Shown here piece by piece: positions 27,166 through 36,994 of a stretch of 64,000 nt of DNA (the first letter of the stretch is position 1; every line of letters begins with the position of its first letter). Source of the stretch: Photorhabdus australis DSM 17609. GTDB lineage: Bacteria; Pseudomonadota; Gammaproteobacteria; Enterobacterales; Enterobacteriaceae. A program made the translations under genes and the position numbers. The notes beneath the pieces are model-generated. The model did not search any database and was not told the origin of the DNA. It saw nothing but the letters and a program-made list of their open reading frames with translations. The DNA lies in contig NZ_JONO01000024.1 in NCBI RefSeq assembly GCF_000711895.1, positions 1 through 64,000 of the forward strand, in the 5' to 3' direction.

Positions 27166-28200
27166 TTAAACCCCCAACATTTGTGCAATAGCGTGTGGAT
27201 AACGAATAATCGCACCCCACGTACCGGCTGATTTCTTTTGTTTAAAACTGGATGAGCTCACAACAACCGCGTGTGCCCGCATTTTTTCAGTAAATGAGGC
27301 ATAAGCCGTTTTTTCACCATCAAGCGTATCGGCAATCAATTGAACCAGTTCCCCCGCTTCCGTACTGTATTCAACCACCGTTTCAATCGTCAGATTCGGA
27401 AAATTCTTTTTCAATTGTTCGGTAACATTAACGTTGTACTGGTTAGTTTTTGTCAGATTGACTTCCGCTGTTGGCGACATGCAAAGTTTCAATGGCTCTG
27501 TTCGTTCCACCAACCCTTCTGTTTGTTTTGTAAGCTGTTTAAATAGGCGTTGGGAAATATCGTCATAAATTGCCTGCCCGTCTTTGGTTTCCCACGTCGT
27601 ACCATTGGATTTTCCGTTTGCAGCCGGTACCACCGGTGCGCTTAATCCCGGATCATTCAACAGTCCATAGTTTTTAAGCCCCGCAATACCATAGAAATAA
27701 GACTTGTTCATAAACTTGTTTAGGGTTAATGCGCTTGCGGTGTTAAGTTGCGCTGCTCGATTGATACGGGCCGTACCGTACATATCCAGCTCACGCTCCC
27801 CCCAGACAGTAAATGTTTGGAAATGATAGCTCTGGCGTTCCACCCAATTCACGTTAGCATCTGATATGCCGTTATTGCTGTGATCACCGTATGAGCTCAC
27901 TTCACCCGTTGATTCTTCAACCGGGAACTGGGTTGTCAGCGTTGTCCAGTCACCTTTTTTATTTTCACCGATAATTTCAGCCGCTCTCATCGGCGTGACC
28001 AACACACGAACCAACTCAGGATCGAGATAGTTAGTCAGATACGCAGGAACACCGGCGTTACTCACGGTCACCATAGCTGGCTGTGCATCCATAGCTAACG
28101 TATAGTTACGAACATATTGGGGATTTAAGTAATCGACGGCCTGTGGTACTACAATGCCGTATTCCCCTTCAATATATTGAAAATCTGTGTGTCGTTTCAT
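27166..28200 (-). CDS. Major capsid protein (DUF2184-like)
   Basis: 344 aa, with the expected pieces of a DUF2184 capsid protein: [66 protein letters not shown], a [16 protein letters not shown] stretch and the C-terminal [19 protein letters not shown]. It forms the icosahedral shell. Positioned between decoration and connector genes. Intact. Confidence 0.88.
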   Translation of the reverse strand: MKRHTDFQYIEGEYGIVVPQAVDYLNPQYVRNYTLAMDAQPAMVTVSNAGVPAYLTNYLDPELVRVLVTPMRAAEIIGENKKGDWTTLTTQFPVEESTGEVSSYGDHSNNGISDANVNWVERQSYHFQTFTVWGERELDMYGTARINRAAQLNTASALTLNKFMNKSYFYGIAGLKNYGLLNDPGLSAPVVPAANGKSNGTTWETKDGQAIYDDISQRLFKQLTKQTEGLVERTEPLKLCMSPTAEVNLTKTNQYNVNVTEQLKKNFPNLTIETVVEYSTEAGELVQLIADTLDGEKTAYASFTEKMRAHAVVVSSSSFKQKKSAGTWGAIIRYPHAIAQMLGV

Positions 28201-28676
28201 TAGCTCCAGGTCCCCATTTTGACTAATTCACCCGAACCAGCAGCAGTACCGGCAACGAATTTAGTTTCGATAAAATCAGTGATAGTTTTTCCCGCTGCAG
28301 CGGCCTGCACCTCACCCGTTTTTAAGGATGCGTAAATCTTATCCCCAACTTTTGCTGGAGTGCTTGTTCGTACCGTAAAATCACCCGCAGTAAATAAAGT
28401 GACTTCACGTCCGGGTTGGATCAGCATGGATGCTTCTCCCAACCAAAGAGTGATAGACGCTTGTCCGTCACGCCCCACAAAACCAGACGGGGCACCCACC
28501 CCCTTGTTCGAAACGACACCATCAATCACCCAGGCAAAACGCCCAACAGTTACTCCATCGTTACCCGCAATCAGCGTGCCATCCCCTGCTAACAAAGTGG
28601 CGTTAGGGTTAGTGCTGGCAAATGCTCCCTCAATGCCGGGGGCTGGATAGTGATTAATTTTGTTCGGAAAACCTAT
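28200..28676 (-). CDS. Gp24-like structural cement/decoration protein, apparent ATA start
   Basis: The family-like sequence [24 protein letters not shown] continues upstream of the first usual start codon (TTG at 28595), so the true N-terminus lies near 28676. There the only candidate codon is ATA, with GAGGG (28684-28688) spaced 7 bases, where homologues would have ATG. Either ATA is used weakly or the start codon has mutated. The remaining 130 residues are beta-rich ([26 protein letters not shown]). The protein stabilises the capsid and lies between the DUF2213 gene and the major capsid gene. Confidence 0.72.
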   Translation of the reverse strand: MGFPNKINHYPAPGIEGAFASTNPNATLLAGDGTLIAGNDGVTVGRFAWVIDGVVSNKGVGAPSGFVGRDGQASITLWLGEASMLIQPGREVTLFTAGDFTVRTSTPAKVGDKIYASLKTGEVQAAAAGKTITDFIETKFVAGTAAGSGELVKMGTWS

Positions 28677-28678
28677 AG

Positions 28679-30004
28679 TTAGACCCTCACTAATTTAGAT
28701 GCGGTGGGAAAACGTTTTTCAAAAGAATCTATAGCAGCAGAATCCATTGCTAGGCGGGCTTTAGGTTTTGCTGACTCTGCTATGCCGATCTGCATTTTCA
28801 CTAAAGAGCGATAAGCGGACGGATGAACACCGGTTGTATCAACACCCACCTCATCAAGCGCAACCTTGTAAATTTCGTCAGCAGAATCCATTGCTACTAC
28901 ATCACCGATGAGGGGTTTAACCTCAGCCTCAGCAATGCGAATAGCATTAATGCGATTCACTGTGTCTTTTTCTGCCTTTCGAGTAGCTGCACGAATAGCA
29001 GCATCCATTGCGGGCTTACTGACGCTATCCTCTTCCTTTGGTTCTGGTTTATTATCGGGATCATCGTCTTGCGCGGGAGTGCCTGAAATTAACGCCCGGA
29101 TTTTTTCCAGGTCTTCCTCTGGCAATTTACCCGCCAGCAATTCAAGCACTTGCGCACAGATATCATCGTCCTGCGCGGGTAACTCCGCAGGCTCCTGTGT
29201 CTCCGCATCATCAGCAACAGCTTCAATGATTGAGGCAAGCTCCGCTGAGTCGATTTCCATATCCTGAGCCAGAAGGGTACCGAATTTGTTTTTCGCCGCT
29301 TCCGCTATACTTTTCGCGCTACCACCCGCTTTCAGTAATGAGGCAATTTCTTTTGGTGCAGCATCTTATGCTAATTTCGGCTGCAAGTATGCCCCCAGCG
29401 CCGCACGTACAGCGACAGCCACCATTTTTTTATTTAACTTCATGTGTTTTAACTCCAGAGGGAGGGAATCGCAGACAACAACATCTGCACCGACTCGCCC
29501 TTCTTCAACAAGAGCGACATGGTTCCCGACGATATCGCGCATAACGCCATCATGATGAATGCCGTCATACGTGCCGGGGGTCATATCAGCGACGTAGTGA
29601 TACGCCGCTGACAATTCTTTTTGTTCATCCGATTCAATACCCGCTATGGATTCAACATCCCAAATTGCTAGGCTGTTTTTCAGGTATGTACCATCGAACA
29701 TGGAATCTGATCCCGTTGTACCGACAATCAATTCTGTTGAAGGTTTAGCCGCCGTGACGGGAATGTGTTTTTTCAATAACGGCAGGTTATTGAAGGTTGC
29801 AGCCCCCTTCTTTAATTCACCAGGGTCACGCAACAGTTTGTACATACGATTAGGATCAAGCCCTAACCTTTGCCAGTTCGGGATTTCTCTTCCGTAATAC
29901 GATGATACCGTCGCCTTAGAGATAGGACTTTCAGCAACATGCAAACGCCCGTCTCTGTCGTATGAGCGTACAGAAGCCCGATCTAACGCCAGACCGTGAT
30001 TCAT
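28679..30004 (-). pseudogene. DUF2213 protease/scaffold gene with in-frame stop
   Basis: Two reading frames (30004-29366 and 29260-28679) lie in the same frame. Between them the reading is KLA-stop-DAAPKEIASLLKAGG ... FGTLLAQD, so one TAA at 29366-29368 splits an otherwise intact 441-codon gene; CAA to TAA would explain it. The first part has the DUF2213 pattern ([40 protein letters not shown]), likely a prohead protease. The second is an acidic, scaffold-like segment. Required for capsid assembly in relatives, so this supports a defective prophage. Confidence 0.85.
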
Positions 30005-30021
30005 AATATTTCTCGGATTAA

Positions 30022-30857
30022 TTAGTTGCTTAGTTTAGGAATGACGACCTGCCAACCACACCCGCAATTGATTTCTTCACCAGGCATGATCCATTTTCCG
30101 TCAATATAAAGCCCTTTTGATAAATCGAACTCTTTACCATCCGCTTTCAAGTGTGATTGACGAAATTTTTTTGCTGCATGACTGTGCCGCCAAATGCCCG
30201 TCTTAAAACCGATTGAGCGCTGCCGGGCAGATTGCATAACAGAAGTCGCTTTGTTGTTCTGGTCACGAGCAATCAGGGCTGCTCGGCGCTTAGTAATGTC
30301 GTAACGCTCTTGCAAGGCTTTTGTCAACGTTCCAAGATCACGCCCCCTTGCTACTGATTGCATCACTAGCGTTTCAACTTGGGATAAATATTGCCGTGGA
30401 ATACTTTTATCAACCCAACATTCTCACCAATGACCGTCTGTAGCGCGTTATTCATTTCTGTCGTCATCGTGAACGGTATCGAAATATGTGCCGCATCTAA
30501 CGCATGATTTAACGACGCATCCATGTTATCCATTGATAAAGCCGCGAATTTTTTCGCCAGCTTGTCAGCTAAAGCATCAAACTGCTTTAGCCAACGCCGG
30601 GTTAATTTTCGCATTGCTGAACGCATCAACATCTCCGGGCTAACATCCATTGCCATTGCTGCACCGCCGTTCTTATAGTTGGCGGATACCCAGTAAATCA
30701 CTGAGTTATTCATCTCATCCACCAGCTTATATAACTGCTTGCTGTACCACACACGAACACCGGCATTAGGTTTAATTTGTCGGAGTGTTTGAAGGGGATC
30801 AGATGATGTTTTCCGTGTTGTCCTCTTCTTCGATGTCGTCTTCTTTGTCGATTTCAT
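30022..30857 (-). pseudogene. Minor head protein gene (Mu F/SPP1 gp7-like), one-base frameshift
   Basis: The first piece (to about 30366) reads RQIKPNAGVRVWYSKQLYKLVDEMNN to GENVGLIK and then leaves frame. The second (30366-30022) continues MQSVARGRDLGTLTKALQERYDITKRRAALIARDQNNKATS, the core signature of Mu F-like minor head proteins, ending in GCGWQVVIP. The bridging frame SIPRQYLSQVETLV is intact if one A is added to the AAAA at about 30403. A deletion or homopolymer error has split the gene. I take the ATG near 30857 as start. Confidence 0.82.
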
Positions 30858-31119
30858 CATTGATTTCCAGAGAGTGATACGGGCTGTTTTCATCGTTGGC
30901 TAGACGTTCGCGGGCTTCATCTGTGCTAATCACATTTGCAGCAATTAATACTGAATCAGTATCTGCATCGGTCTTACGTATGCTGGCTTTTTGTTCATCA
31001 TTCATTTGATACAACGGTTCGAATGTAAAGCTAATATCAGGATCAATTTCGCCAAATTCGGATAATTGAATAATATCAATCATTCGTGCCAATTCCGTTA
31101 AAGAAATCGAATCCGCCAA
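30799..31119 (-). pseudogene. Portal protein (DUF1073-like), C-terminal remnant
   Basis: Only the last 106 codons survive: SLTELARMIDIIQLSEFGEIDPDISFTFEPLY, then EQKASIRKTDADTDSVLIAANVISTDEARERLA, the usual end of DUF1073-type portals. The sequence just upstream changes into an integrase gene on the other strand, so more than three quarters of the portal and all terminase genes are missing. This marks the right-hand break of the contractile-tail prophage. Confidence 0.8.
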
Positions 31120-32281
31120 ACCCAGGGAAGCGTACTACGTTCTCTATGATGGCGATGGCCTTGAGCTACTGATCAAATCCAGCGGGAATAAAATCTGGCA
31201 GTTTCGCTACATTCGCCCTGTCACCAAGAAACGTGCGAAGAAGAGCATAGGCCCCTACCCGTCAGTTACCCTTGCCGATGCCAGAAACTATCGAGCAGAG
31301 TCTCGTTCCCTCCTGGCGAAACAAATCGATCCTCAGTAGCATCAGCAAGAACAACTGCGCAGTTCGCTTGAAGCTAAAACCAATACTTTCCAGCTCGTGG
31401 CTGAACGCTGGTGGAATGTGAAGAAAGCCAGCATCACAGAGGACTACGCAGAAGATATCTGGCGCTCTCTTGAGAGAGACGTCTTTCCCGCGATTGGTGA
31501 TATCAGCGTAACAGATATTAAAGCTCATACACTGGTTCAGGCCGTCCAACCGGTTCAGGCCAGAGGAGCACTGGAAACAGTTCGTCGCCTTTGCCAACGT
31601 ATCAATGAAGTCATGATATATGCCCAAAACACAGGCCTGATTGATGCGGTGCCCAGTGTCAACATTGGCAAGGCCTTCGAAAAGCCGCAGAAGAAGAACA
31701 TGCCAAGTATTCGCCCGGATCAGTTGCCTCAGTTGATGCAAACGATGCGAACGGCCAACATTAGTCAGTCAACACGATGTTTGTTCATGTGGCAGCTTCT
31801 TACAGTCACTCGCCCTGCCGAAGCGGCTGAAGCTCGTCGGGAAGAGGTAGACATGGTAGCGCGAGAGTGGAAGATTCCTGCTGCACGGATGAAAATGAAT
31901 CGTGACCATACTGTTCCATTGTCAGATGAAGCAATGGCTGTTCTGGAGATGATGAAGCCGTTAAGCGGCAACCGAGAATTTATCTTTCCCAGCCGTATCA
32001 AACCCAACCAGCCAATGAATAGTCAGACCGTTAACGCATCTCTAAAACGCGCAGGTTTTGGTGGAGTGCTCGTTTCGCATGGGCTGAGATCAATTGCCAG
32101 TACGGCCCTTAATGAACAAGGCTTTCCGCCTGATTCATCACAAAGCTCATTTACGTTACTACTTCCTAAGATTCAAAATGAATGTAGAAGGATGAATCTG
32201 GCTGCTTTGAAGACAAGGAATATCACTACCCCCTTAGGAAGGAAAGAGGGTAGTAAATACCGCATAAAAATCGACAGTTAA
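31109..32281 (+). pseudogene. P4-type integrase remnant (nonsense mutation and lost C-terminus)
   Basis: Reading starts in the arm-binding domain (KPREAYYVLYDGDGLELLIK, KKSIGPYPSVTLADARNYR). It meets TAG at 31337-31339 (IDPQ-stop-HQQEQ) and continues in the same frame as LVAERWWNVKKASIT through the catalytic R (VTRPAEAAEARREE) and HGLRSIASTALNEQGFPPD. After that it diverges at about 32143 into unrelated sequence; the final H-box and the nucleophilic tyrosine are gone. The N-terminus also abuts the portal remnant. Inactive. Confidence 0.88.
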
Positions 32282-32606
32282 ACGTCACTGGAACAGCGGA
32301 ATTATCGGTTAATTCAACAAGCTAATTGCAGAGTAATTTTCAAAGAGCCATCACAGCCTGGGGCTGACTTTATCTTAATTTTAGATGTTGGAAAGGTATT
32401 ATAATGGCTATCTATTCTTAGTATGTCTAATAACCATCTAAGAATAGTGTTACTAATCAAGTAATCATCAGATCATTACTATATGGGGATAATGAGATCT
32501 GATGCCAGTATATACCTCTAACACTGTAAAAGTATAGCCCTACCTGTGTGGCAATAACCATTGGGTCTGGCAAATACCGTAGGACTAAACACATAGGAAT
32601 AATAAG
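32282..32606. other. Intergenic with 10-bp inverted repeat
   Basis: No gene. CTATTCTTAG (32412-32421) and CTAAGAATAG (32438-32447) are exact inverted complements with a 16-base loop. It may be an origin or operator belonging to the following island gene; no function can be shown. Confidence 0.45.
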
Positions 32607-33233
32607 ATGAAAACTTATGAAGGATCACATGGTGAACACGTTCTGGAATATTGGGTAAAGATTAATAGATTACTATGTCGCTTGACTGAGCGTTATCCCA
32701 GGCTAACGGCTGTACGTGTAGATCTCCACTATCCAAAAATAGTTGATAACGGTGACAATATCTGTTGCTTCCCTAATCTGGAGTCTGGGGTCATTTCCAG
32801 GATGCGTGAATCCCTCGGGGCCAAGCTGGAAGCTGGCCATATTCGTAAGAAACGTGAAGGTAAACGTATATACTGCTGACCTTTGTTTATCATCTGGGCG
32901 AAGGAGTATTCTAAATCAGGGAAGTGCCATTACCACATTTGCCTGCTTTTCAACAAAGACGCGTACTACCACCTTGGGGACTACGAGCAGGAAGACAACC
33001 TGAGAGGGATGATTACAGGTGCTTGGTATAGCGCCTTAAAGCTCCAGCGAGACGATTGCCCAGAACTGGTGACATTCCCTGATAACTGTCGCTACGTACT
33101 GGCTAACGAAGCCCCTGACTTTGAGGATCAGTTCCAAGTGTTGCTAACCCGGCTGGACTACCTGACCAAAGTTGAGTCTAAAGTGTTTGGTGAAGGGGAT
33201 CGTAACTTCGGCTGTAGCCAAATCGATCTGTGA
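32607..33233 (+). pseudogene. Inovirus Gp2-like/YagK-YfjJ family gene with in-frame TGA
   Basis: Two pieces share one frame: 32607-32879 (LEYWVKINRLLCRLTERYPRLTAVRVDLHYP) and 32883-33233 (WAKEYSKSGKCHYHICLLFNKDAYYHLGDYEQ). They are separated only by a TGA (KRIYC-stop-PLFIIWAKE). The HYH near the join and the DLHYP motif fit the inovirus-type Gp2/YagK proteins, replication-like proteins common in P4-type islands. A nonsense change has split it, and the second part lacks its own start signal. Confidence 0.8.
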
Positions 33234-33243
33234 TTTGTCCGTG

Positions 33244-33272
33244 GCCTTCCCATCTGAGGGAAGGCTCTTTTT
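33244..33272 (+). terminator. Rho-independent terminator
   Basis: GCCTTCCC, loop of 6, GGGAAGGC, then TCTTTTT. It lies just after the Gp2-like gene and faces the end of the next leftward gene. Confidence 0.85.
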
Positions 33273-33276
33273 CACG

Positions 33277-34191
33277 TTAGGGGTAAGTGATATGCCCGAC
33301 AATTGTGCAGATTAGTCGATAATCGCTAACATAGAAGATTTCCGGGTTTTCTGCGTTTTGCTCACCGATAAAGAAGACCCAGGCTTTGTCTCTTAATCCT
33401 TTGCCTTTAGATTCTTTTGCCTCTGTCCGGGCGGCTTCGAGCTCTTTACGAACCACGGTACGTTTAGCTTTTGACCAACCAGCCCATTCGATGTGGATCT
33501 GATAGCTTCTAGTGGGCTTTAGCTTGCCTGACTCATCCTTTCCCCACTCGCCAGATAACGGAATAATAAGTTTTTCATCATTTTCAGAAAATTTATTCCA
33601 GAGTAGTTCAGCATAAAAGATCTTCGGCTCCGGGTAGGGCTGAACTTCTTTCTGGAGCTTTTTAAACACCGTCATGTAAATTTGACCACTGATACCAGGA
33701 ATGTTTAACGACATCCCCCTGTCATGCGGGAAGCGAATGAAGGCACGGCAAATTGGCCGAATTGTTTGAGACGGACGGCGGGATTGTTTAGTAGGAGTAT
33801 TTCCTTCACTGAATTTTGTTGATACAGATCGTTTTGAATCAGCCCTGTTTTCACCATTGACAGCGTCGGGGTCGACCATAGGACGTTGTTCTACAAGTTT
33901 TAACCCTGAAGGAGATAATCCAGGAGCACTATCCAGTATGTGCCTGACACTCTTTCTCCGCCCTTGTCCAACGACAGTTGTTTCAGCGTCAGCATCACAT
34001 TTAGGAAGATGCTCAATTCCCCGTTTCTTTTTAAAATAAGCTCTAACCTTCTTATCTTTCTCCCATGCGGCTGGTTGCATGGTTATACCACAAGCCCAGC
34101 AGACGTAGCCCTCAATATCCACGCTATCAAGCAACCAAAGATCCTCAGCCTCAACAATCTCTCCAGTGCGTTTATCGCGAGCAGATTCCAT
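33277..34191 (-). CDS. Hypothetical protein with CoiA-like zinc-finger N-terminus
   Basis: About 304 aa. The N-terminus starts ARDKRTGEIVEAEDLW and then carries C32 and C35 (CWAC), H62 and C66, with AYFKKKRG between them. This resembles the zinc-binding start of CoiA-like proteins. A Ser/Arg-rich linker (about 75-150) precedes a soluble C-terminal domain (IPGISGQIYMTVFKKLQKEV ... KAWVFFIGEQNAENPEIFYVSDYRLI) that I do not recognise. It lies downstream of the Qat remnant on the same strand, after a 248-bp gap, and could be a separate defence gene. No catalytic site can be pointed out. Confidence 0.65.
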   Translation of the reverse strand: MESARDKRTGEIVEAEDLWLLDSVDIEGYVCWACGITMQPAAWEKDKKVRAYFKKKRGIEHLPKCDADAETTVVGQGRRKSVRHILDSAPGLSPSGLKLVEQRPMVDPDAVNGENRADSKRSVSTKFSEGNTPTKQSRRPSQTIRPICRAFIRFPHDRGMSLNIPGISGQIYMTVFKKLQKEVQPYPEPKIFYAELLWNKFSENDEKLIIPLSGEWGKDESGKLKPTRSYQIHIEWAGWSKAKRTVVRKELEAARTEAKESKGKGLRDKAWVFFIGEQNAENPEIFYVSDYRLICTIVGHITYP

Positions 34192-34442
34192 CACACTCTC
34201 CTTTTGTAGAATAAAAATCCAGCATACTTAGTTTTGGCGATCAAATGCGCACAATGATGATGCACCAGAAAACTCGTCGGTGATATCTCTCTCGCTGCCA
34301 GTTCCCCCTAAAGGTTATGAGGTTCCTTTGCTTGAGTAAGTAGCGGTTGCTCGCTATGTCTACAAACGGCATACGCATTGAGACTTACACCATCCGACTC
34401 GGAGATGTCTGTTAAACCCGTGGTGATTCAATACCGTTTCGT

Positions 34443-36188
34443 TTAGAAGTTGAGAGCAATTCGATTGTCCCCCATCTGCCCAAGCAACATTTTCGTATTG
34501 CTTAACAATTGTAGCTTTACATCATTTTCAGGCATTGACCACGCCTCGCTCAGCAATCGAACTGTAATATTGAAATCCCATGGCATCACAGTTCGATTGT
34601 CAAATTGAGCAAATGGTCCGTCGCTCTCTGGTACAACCCTGTGTTTAGGAAGCTTGGTTGCAAGAGCTTTCCCTGCGGCAGAGTTGAAAGCTGCTGGGCC
34701 AATACTGAACCAGCATCCTTGCGCTGAAGCATCCCTCAATTCCGTAGCAGTTCCAGTGAACCAATGTAGAATAGGGACTCCGTGAGAAGGAAAGGCTTTT
34801 AGGGTAGCCAGCACATCCGGAACAGCCTGTCTTGAGTGGATGCTAATTGCTCGTCCTCCCACATCTTGGCATTTCCTGACCACCTCGGAAAACACTCGAA
34901 GTTGCATCGCGTAACTGGAGGAATATCGTTTTGAACCATCCAATCCAACCTCACCTACAGCAGCTACGTTTTGAATCAACTCGAGAAGCATTTCCAATTC
35001 TTGAAAGCGATCAATGACAATTTCAGGATGAAGTCCAGGACTGATCAATACTGATTCATGTTTTTTTAAAACACGGCTTGTAGCTTGAAAAGCCTTTGGG
35101 CTCGTTGTAACTAACCAAGTGAAAACATTACGCTCAATCACACCAGCATAAACATCTCTAGCCTTATTCCAAGCAAGGAATGCGGCACGACGGATCAAGC
35201 ATGGAACACAGCGTCCACAGTGCTGACGATTATAGGTTCGAAAACGGCCACAACTTGTAGAACCAGCAGCCCATTTTTGCAAGAGGTCCTGATCAAGGCA
35301 GTCCCGCATCATTTCGCCTTTAGTTTTAAAACGGTAAGGCAGCTCAAGCTGGACATGAATACCCAAAGTATCCAAGACTCTTTGCAACATATCAATAAAC
35401 ATAGGGTGCGTTGTTCGAGTACTCAAACTGGAAACACGCCCCGGAACCAAAGGAGGATTAATGGAGATCACCCCATTTTCGGGGATAAATATTGTAGGCT
35501 TCGGTAGGTTGATTTTCGTTGAAGCAAGCAATGCAAATGCATAAAAAGCTAATGAGCGACCACGTGTCGAAGGTTCGCGCGATCCTTTGAAGCTGATGCC
35601 ATGACTCCATTGATAATGTGAACCATTTCCCATCAGCATGGTCGCATATGCCCTCTGTCGCTCCGAATCTTTATGTGCGAGCTGAGAAACAAATAGAGGT
35701 TTTCGGCCTTTAGCCACCAAATCAATCCCACCTATTAGACTATCTAGTCCACCTGATAATAAAGATACACAGTCGTTGTTGAGAAAAGCGCCATCTCCTT
35801 GAGGAGGTTCCATACCTGCATTATTGAAATTTAATAACCAATAATCACCAGTCAGAGCTTTTAGCATATCTTCAAGATCGGATTTCAACGGTAACCACTT
35901 ATCTGGATTGCACAATCCAACCGTAAGCTGAATATTCCGAGTCCAGCCATCTGCACTCGTTCTTCTAGGGCTTGATAGATCCGCGCTACATACCGCGAGG
36001 CAAAATTGTACAAAATCCCAAATCTCTATTGAAGGGCGAAACCCACCCCGTTTTAATGCGCCATGCCATCGATTCGCAATTGTACCAACACCTGCACGCT
36101 TAGCGCCTTTGAAATAGGAGAATACTCGCTCATCAGCAGGAACCTGCGCTGGTATCAGTTCTGCTTTAACACACATAACTTTAATCAT
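34443..36188 (-). CDS. qatC: QatC-QatD fusion: QueC-like enzyme joined to truncated TatD-like nuclease
   Basis: 581 aa. Residues 1-355 match QatC, the QueC-like protein of Qat anti-phage systems: PP-loop SGGLDS at 145-150 and zinc ligands C313, C324, C327, C330 (HCGRCVPC). From about residue 358 it is a TatD-type DNase (QatD): LVTTSPKAF, GLHPE, E413 (GEVGLDG), H451 (IHSRQA), H475 (LHWFTG) and D523 (ESDGPF). Normally these are two genes, and QatD begins with a metal-binding HxH strand; that start and the QatC tail are missing. The junction near 35115 looks like an internal in-frame deletion. The nuclease probably lacks part of its metal site. Confidence 0.85.
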   Translation of the reverse strand: MIKVMCVKAELIPAQVPADERVFSYFKGAKRAGVGTIANRWHGALKRGGFRPSIEIWDFVQFCLAVCSADLSSPRRTSADGWTRNIQLTVGLCNPDKWLPLKSDLEDMLKALTGDYWLLNFNNAGMEPPQGDGAFLNNDCVSLLSGGLDSLIGGIDLVAKGRKPLFVSQLAHKDSERQRAYATMLMGNGSHYQWSHGISFKGSREPSTRGRSLAFYAFALLASTKINLPKPTIFIPENGVISINPPLVPGRVSSLSTRTTHPMFIDMLQRVLDTLGIHVQLELPYRFKTKGEMMRDCLDQDLLQKWAAGSTSCGRFRTYNRQHCGRCVPCLIRRAAFLAWNKARDVYAGVIERNVFTWLVTTSPKAFQATSRVLKKHESVLISPGLHPEIVIDRFQELEMLLELIQNVAAVGEVGLDGSKRYSSSYAMQLRVFSEVVRKCQDVGGRAISIHSRQAVPDVLATLKAFPSHGVPILHWFTGTATELRDASAQGCWFSIGPAAFNSAAGKALATKLPKHRVVPESDGPFAQFDNRTVMPWDFNITVRLLSEAWSMPENDVKLQLLSNTKMLLGQMGDNRIALNF

Positions 36189-36994
36189 TCTGAAAATACC
36201 TGTAATGCAGAGAAGAGAATAGACTGAGCCAAGCTTTTTGGTTCCGTATTTTTTGTAGTTTGTTTTTCCAATACCACTCTAACCTCAGCACCGACCCACT
36301 CGCGAATATCAGAACGTCTTTCCTGAATTAATAAAGGATCATATTTTAATTTTTCATAAGTCTGTCCAAGCTGGAGATCTATTCGATTACAAATCTCATT
36401 CGCAATGGTCAACCCCATGACTTCAGCTATTTGCGCATCCGTGAGATTGAATATGTCCACGTCCGGCTAAAGTTCATAGAGTTGCGCCATAGCCTCCGCG
36501 CCAGCATTTCGGAGCGATTCATCATCCACGCTTCCTGTCTCAGGAATAACCTCTTTCAAAATTTCAAGAGTAAGATCCGTTGCCGAAAGATTCTCTTGCC
36601 GAACGTGAGTAAGCCAATCAATCACTCGCTGGTCGCTTCCATCCCTGACAGACGTCAGGAACTCACCAAGACTACCGACACCGCTGGCAACACCTCGCAT
36701 AGTAGTGGCAGCTCGTCGCGCGCCTCCCATCCCTTTGGAGACCATGCTTTTTGTAGCGCCGCGTAAATTGTCGTGACTGCCATTTTGCAGATATCTACCA
36801 AGTAGCGAACGAGCAGGTCCAAATCGTCGTTCAGGTGCTATTGCACCATCAGGAATTACATTTCCACCATTCTCTTCCGTTGGTGAATCAGACGAATCTC
36901 CTCCACCTGTTGTAGAGTCACTTTCAGGTTTTAACCATTCCGGATCAAACGGTGAGCCTGCGCGGCCTCCCCCACTAGAGGTTGATGTTCCCAT
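36185..36994 (-). pseudogene. qatB: qatB gene split by an amber stop
   Basis: The first piece (36994-36467) has the Gly/Ser start GTSTSSGGGRAGSPFDPEWL, the mid part LGEFLTSVRDGSDQRVIDWLTHV, and ends AQLYEL-stop. The same frame continues past the TAG (36467-36469) as PDVDIFNLTDAQIAEVMGLTIANEICNRID to 36185. Together they make about 269 residues, the usual QatB length. QatB is an essential but uncharacterised partner of the Qat system. The stop means a non-functional product unless read through. Confidence 0.85.

Noticed and set aside
11881-31119. Functional tailocin or R-type pyocin
   Set aside because: The cluster includes capsid genes and its sheath gene is frameshifted, so a working contractile particle is not supported by this sequence.
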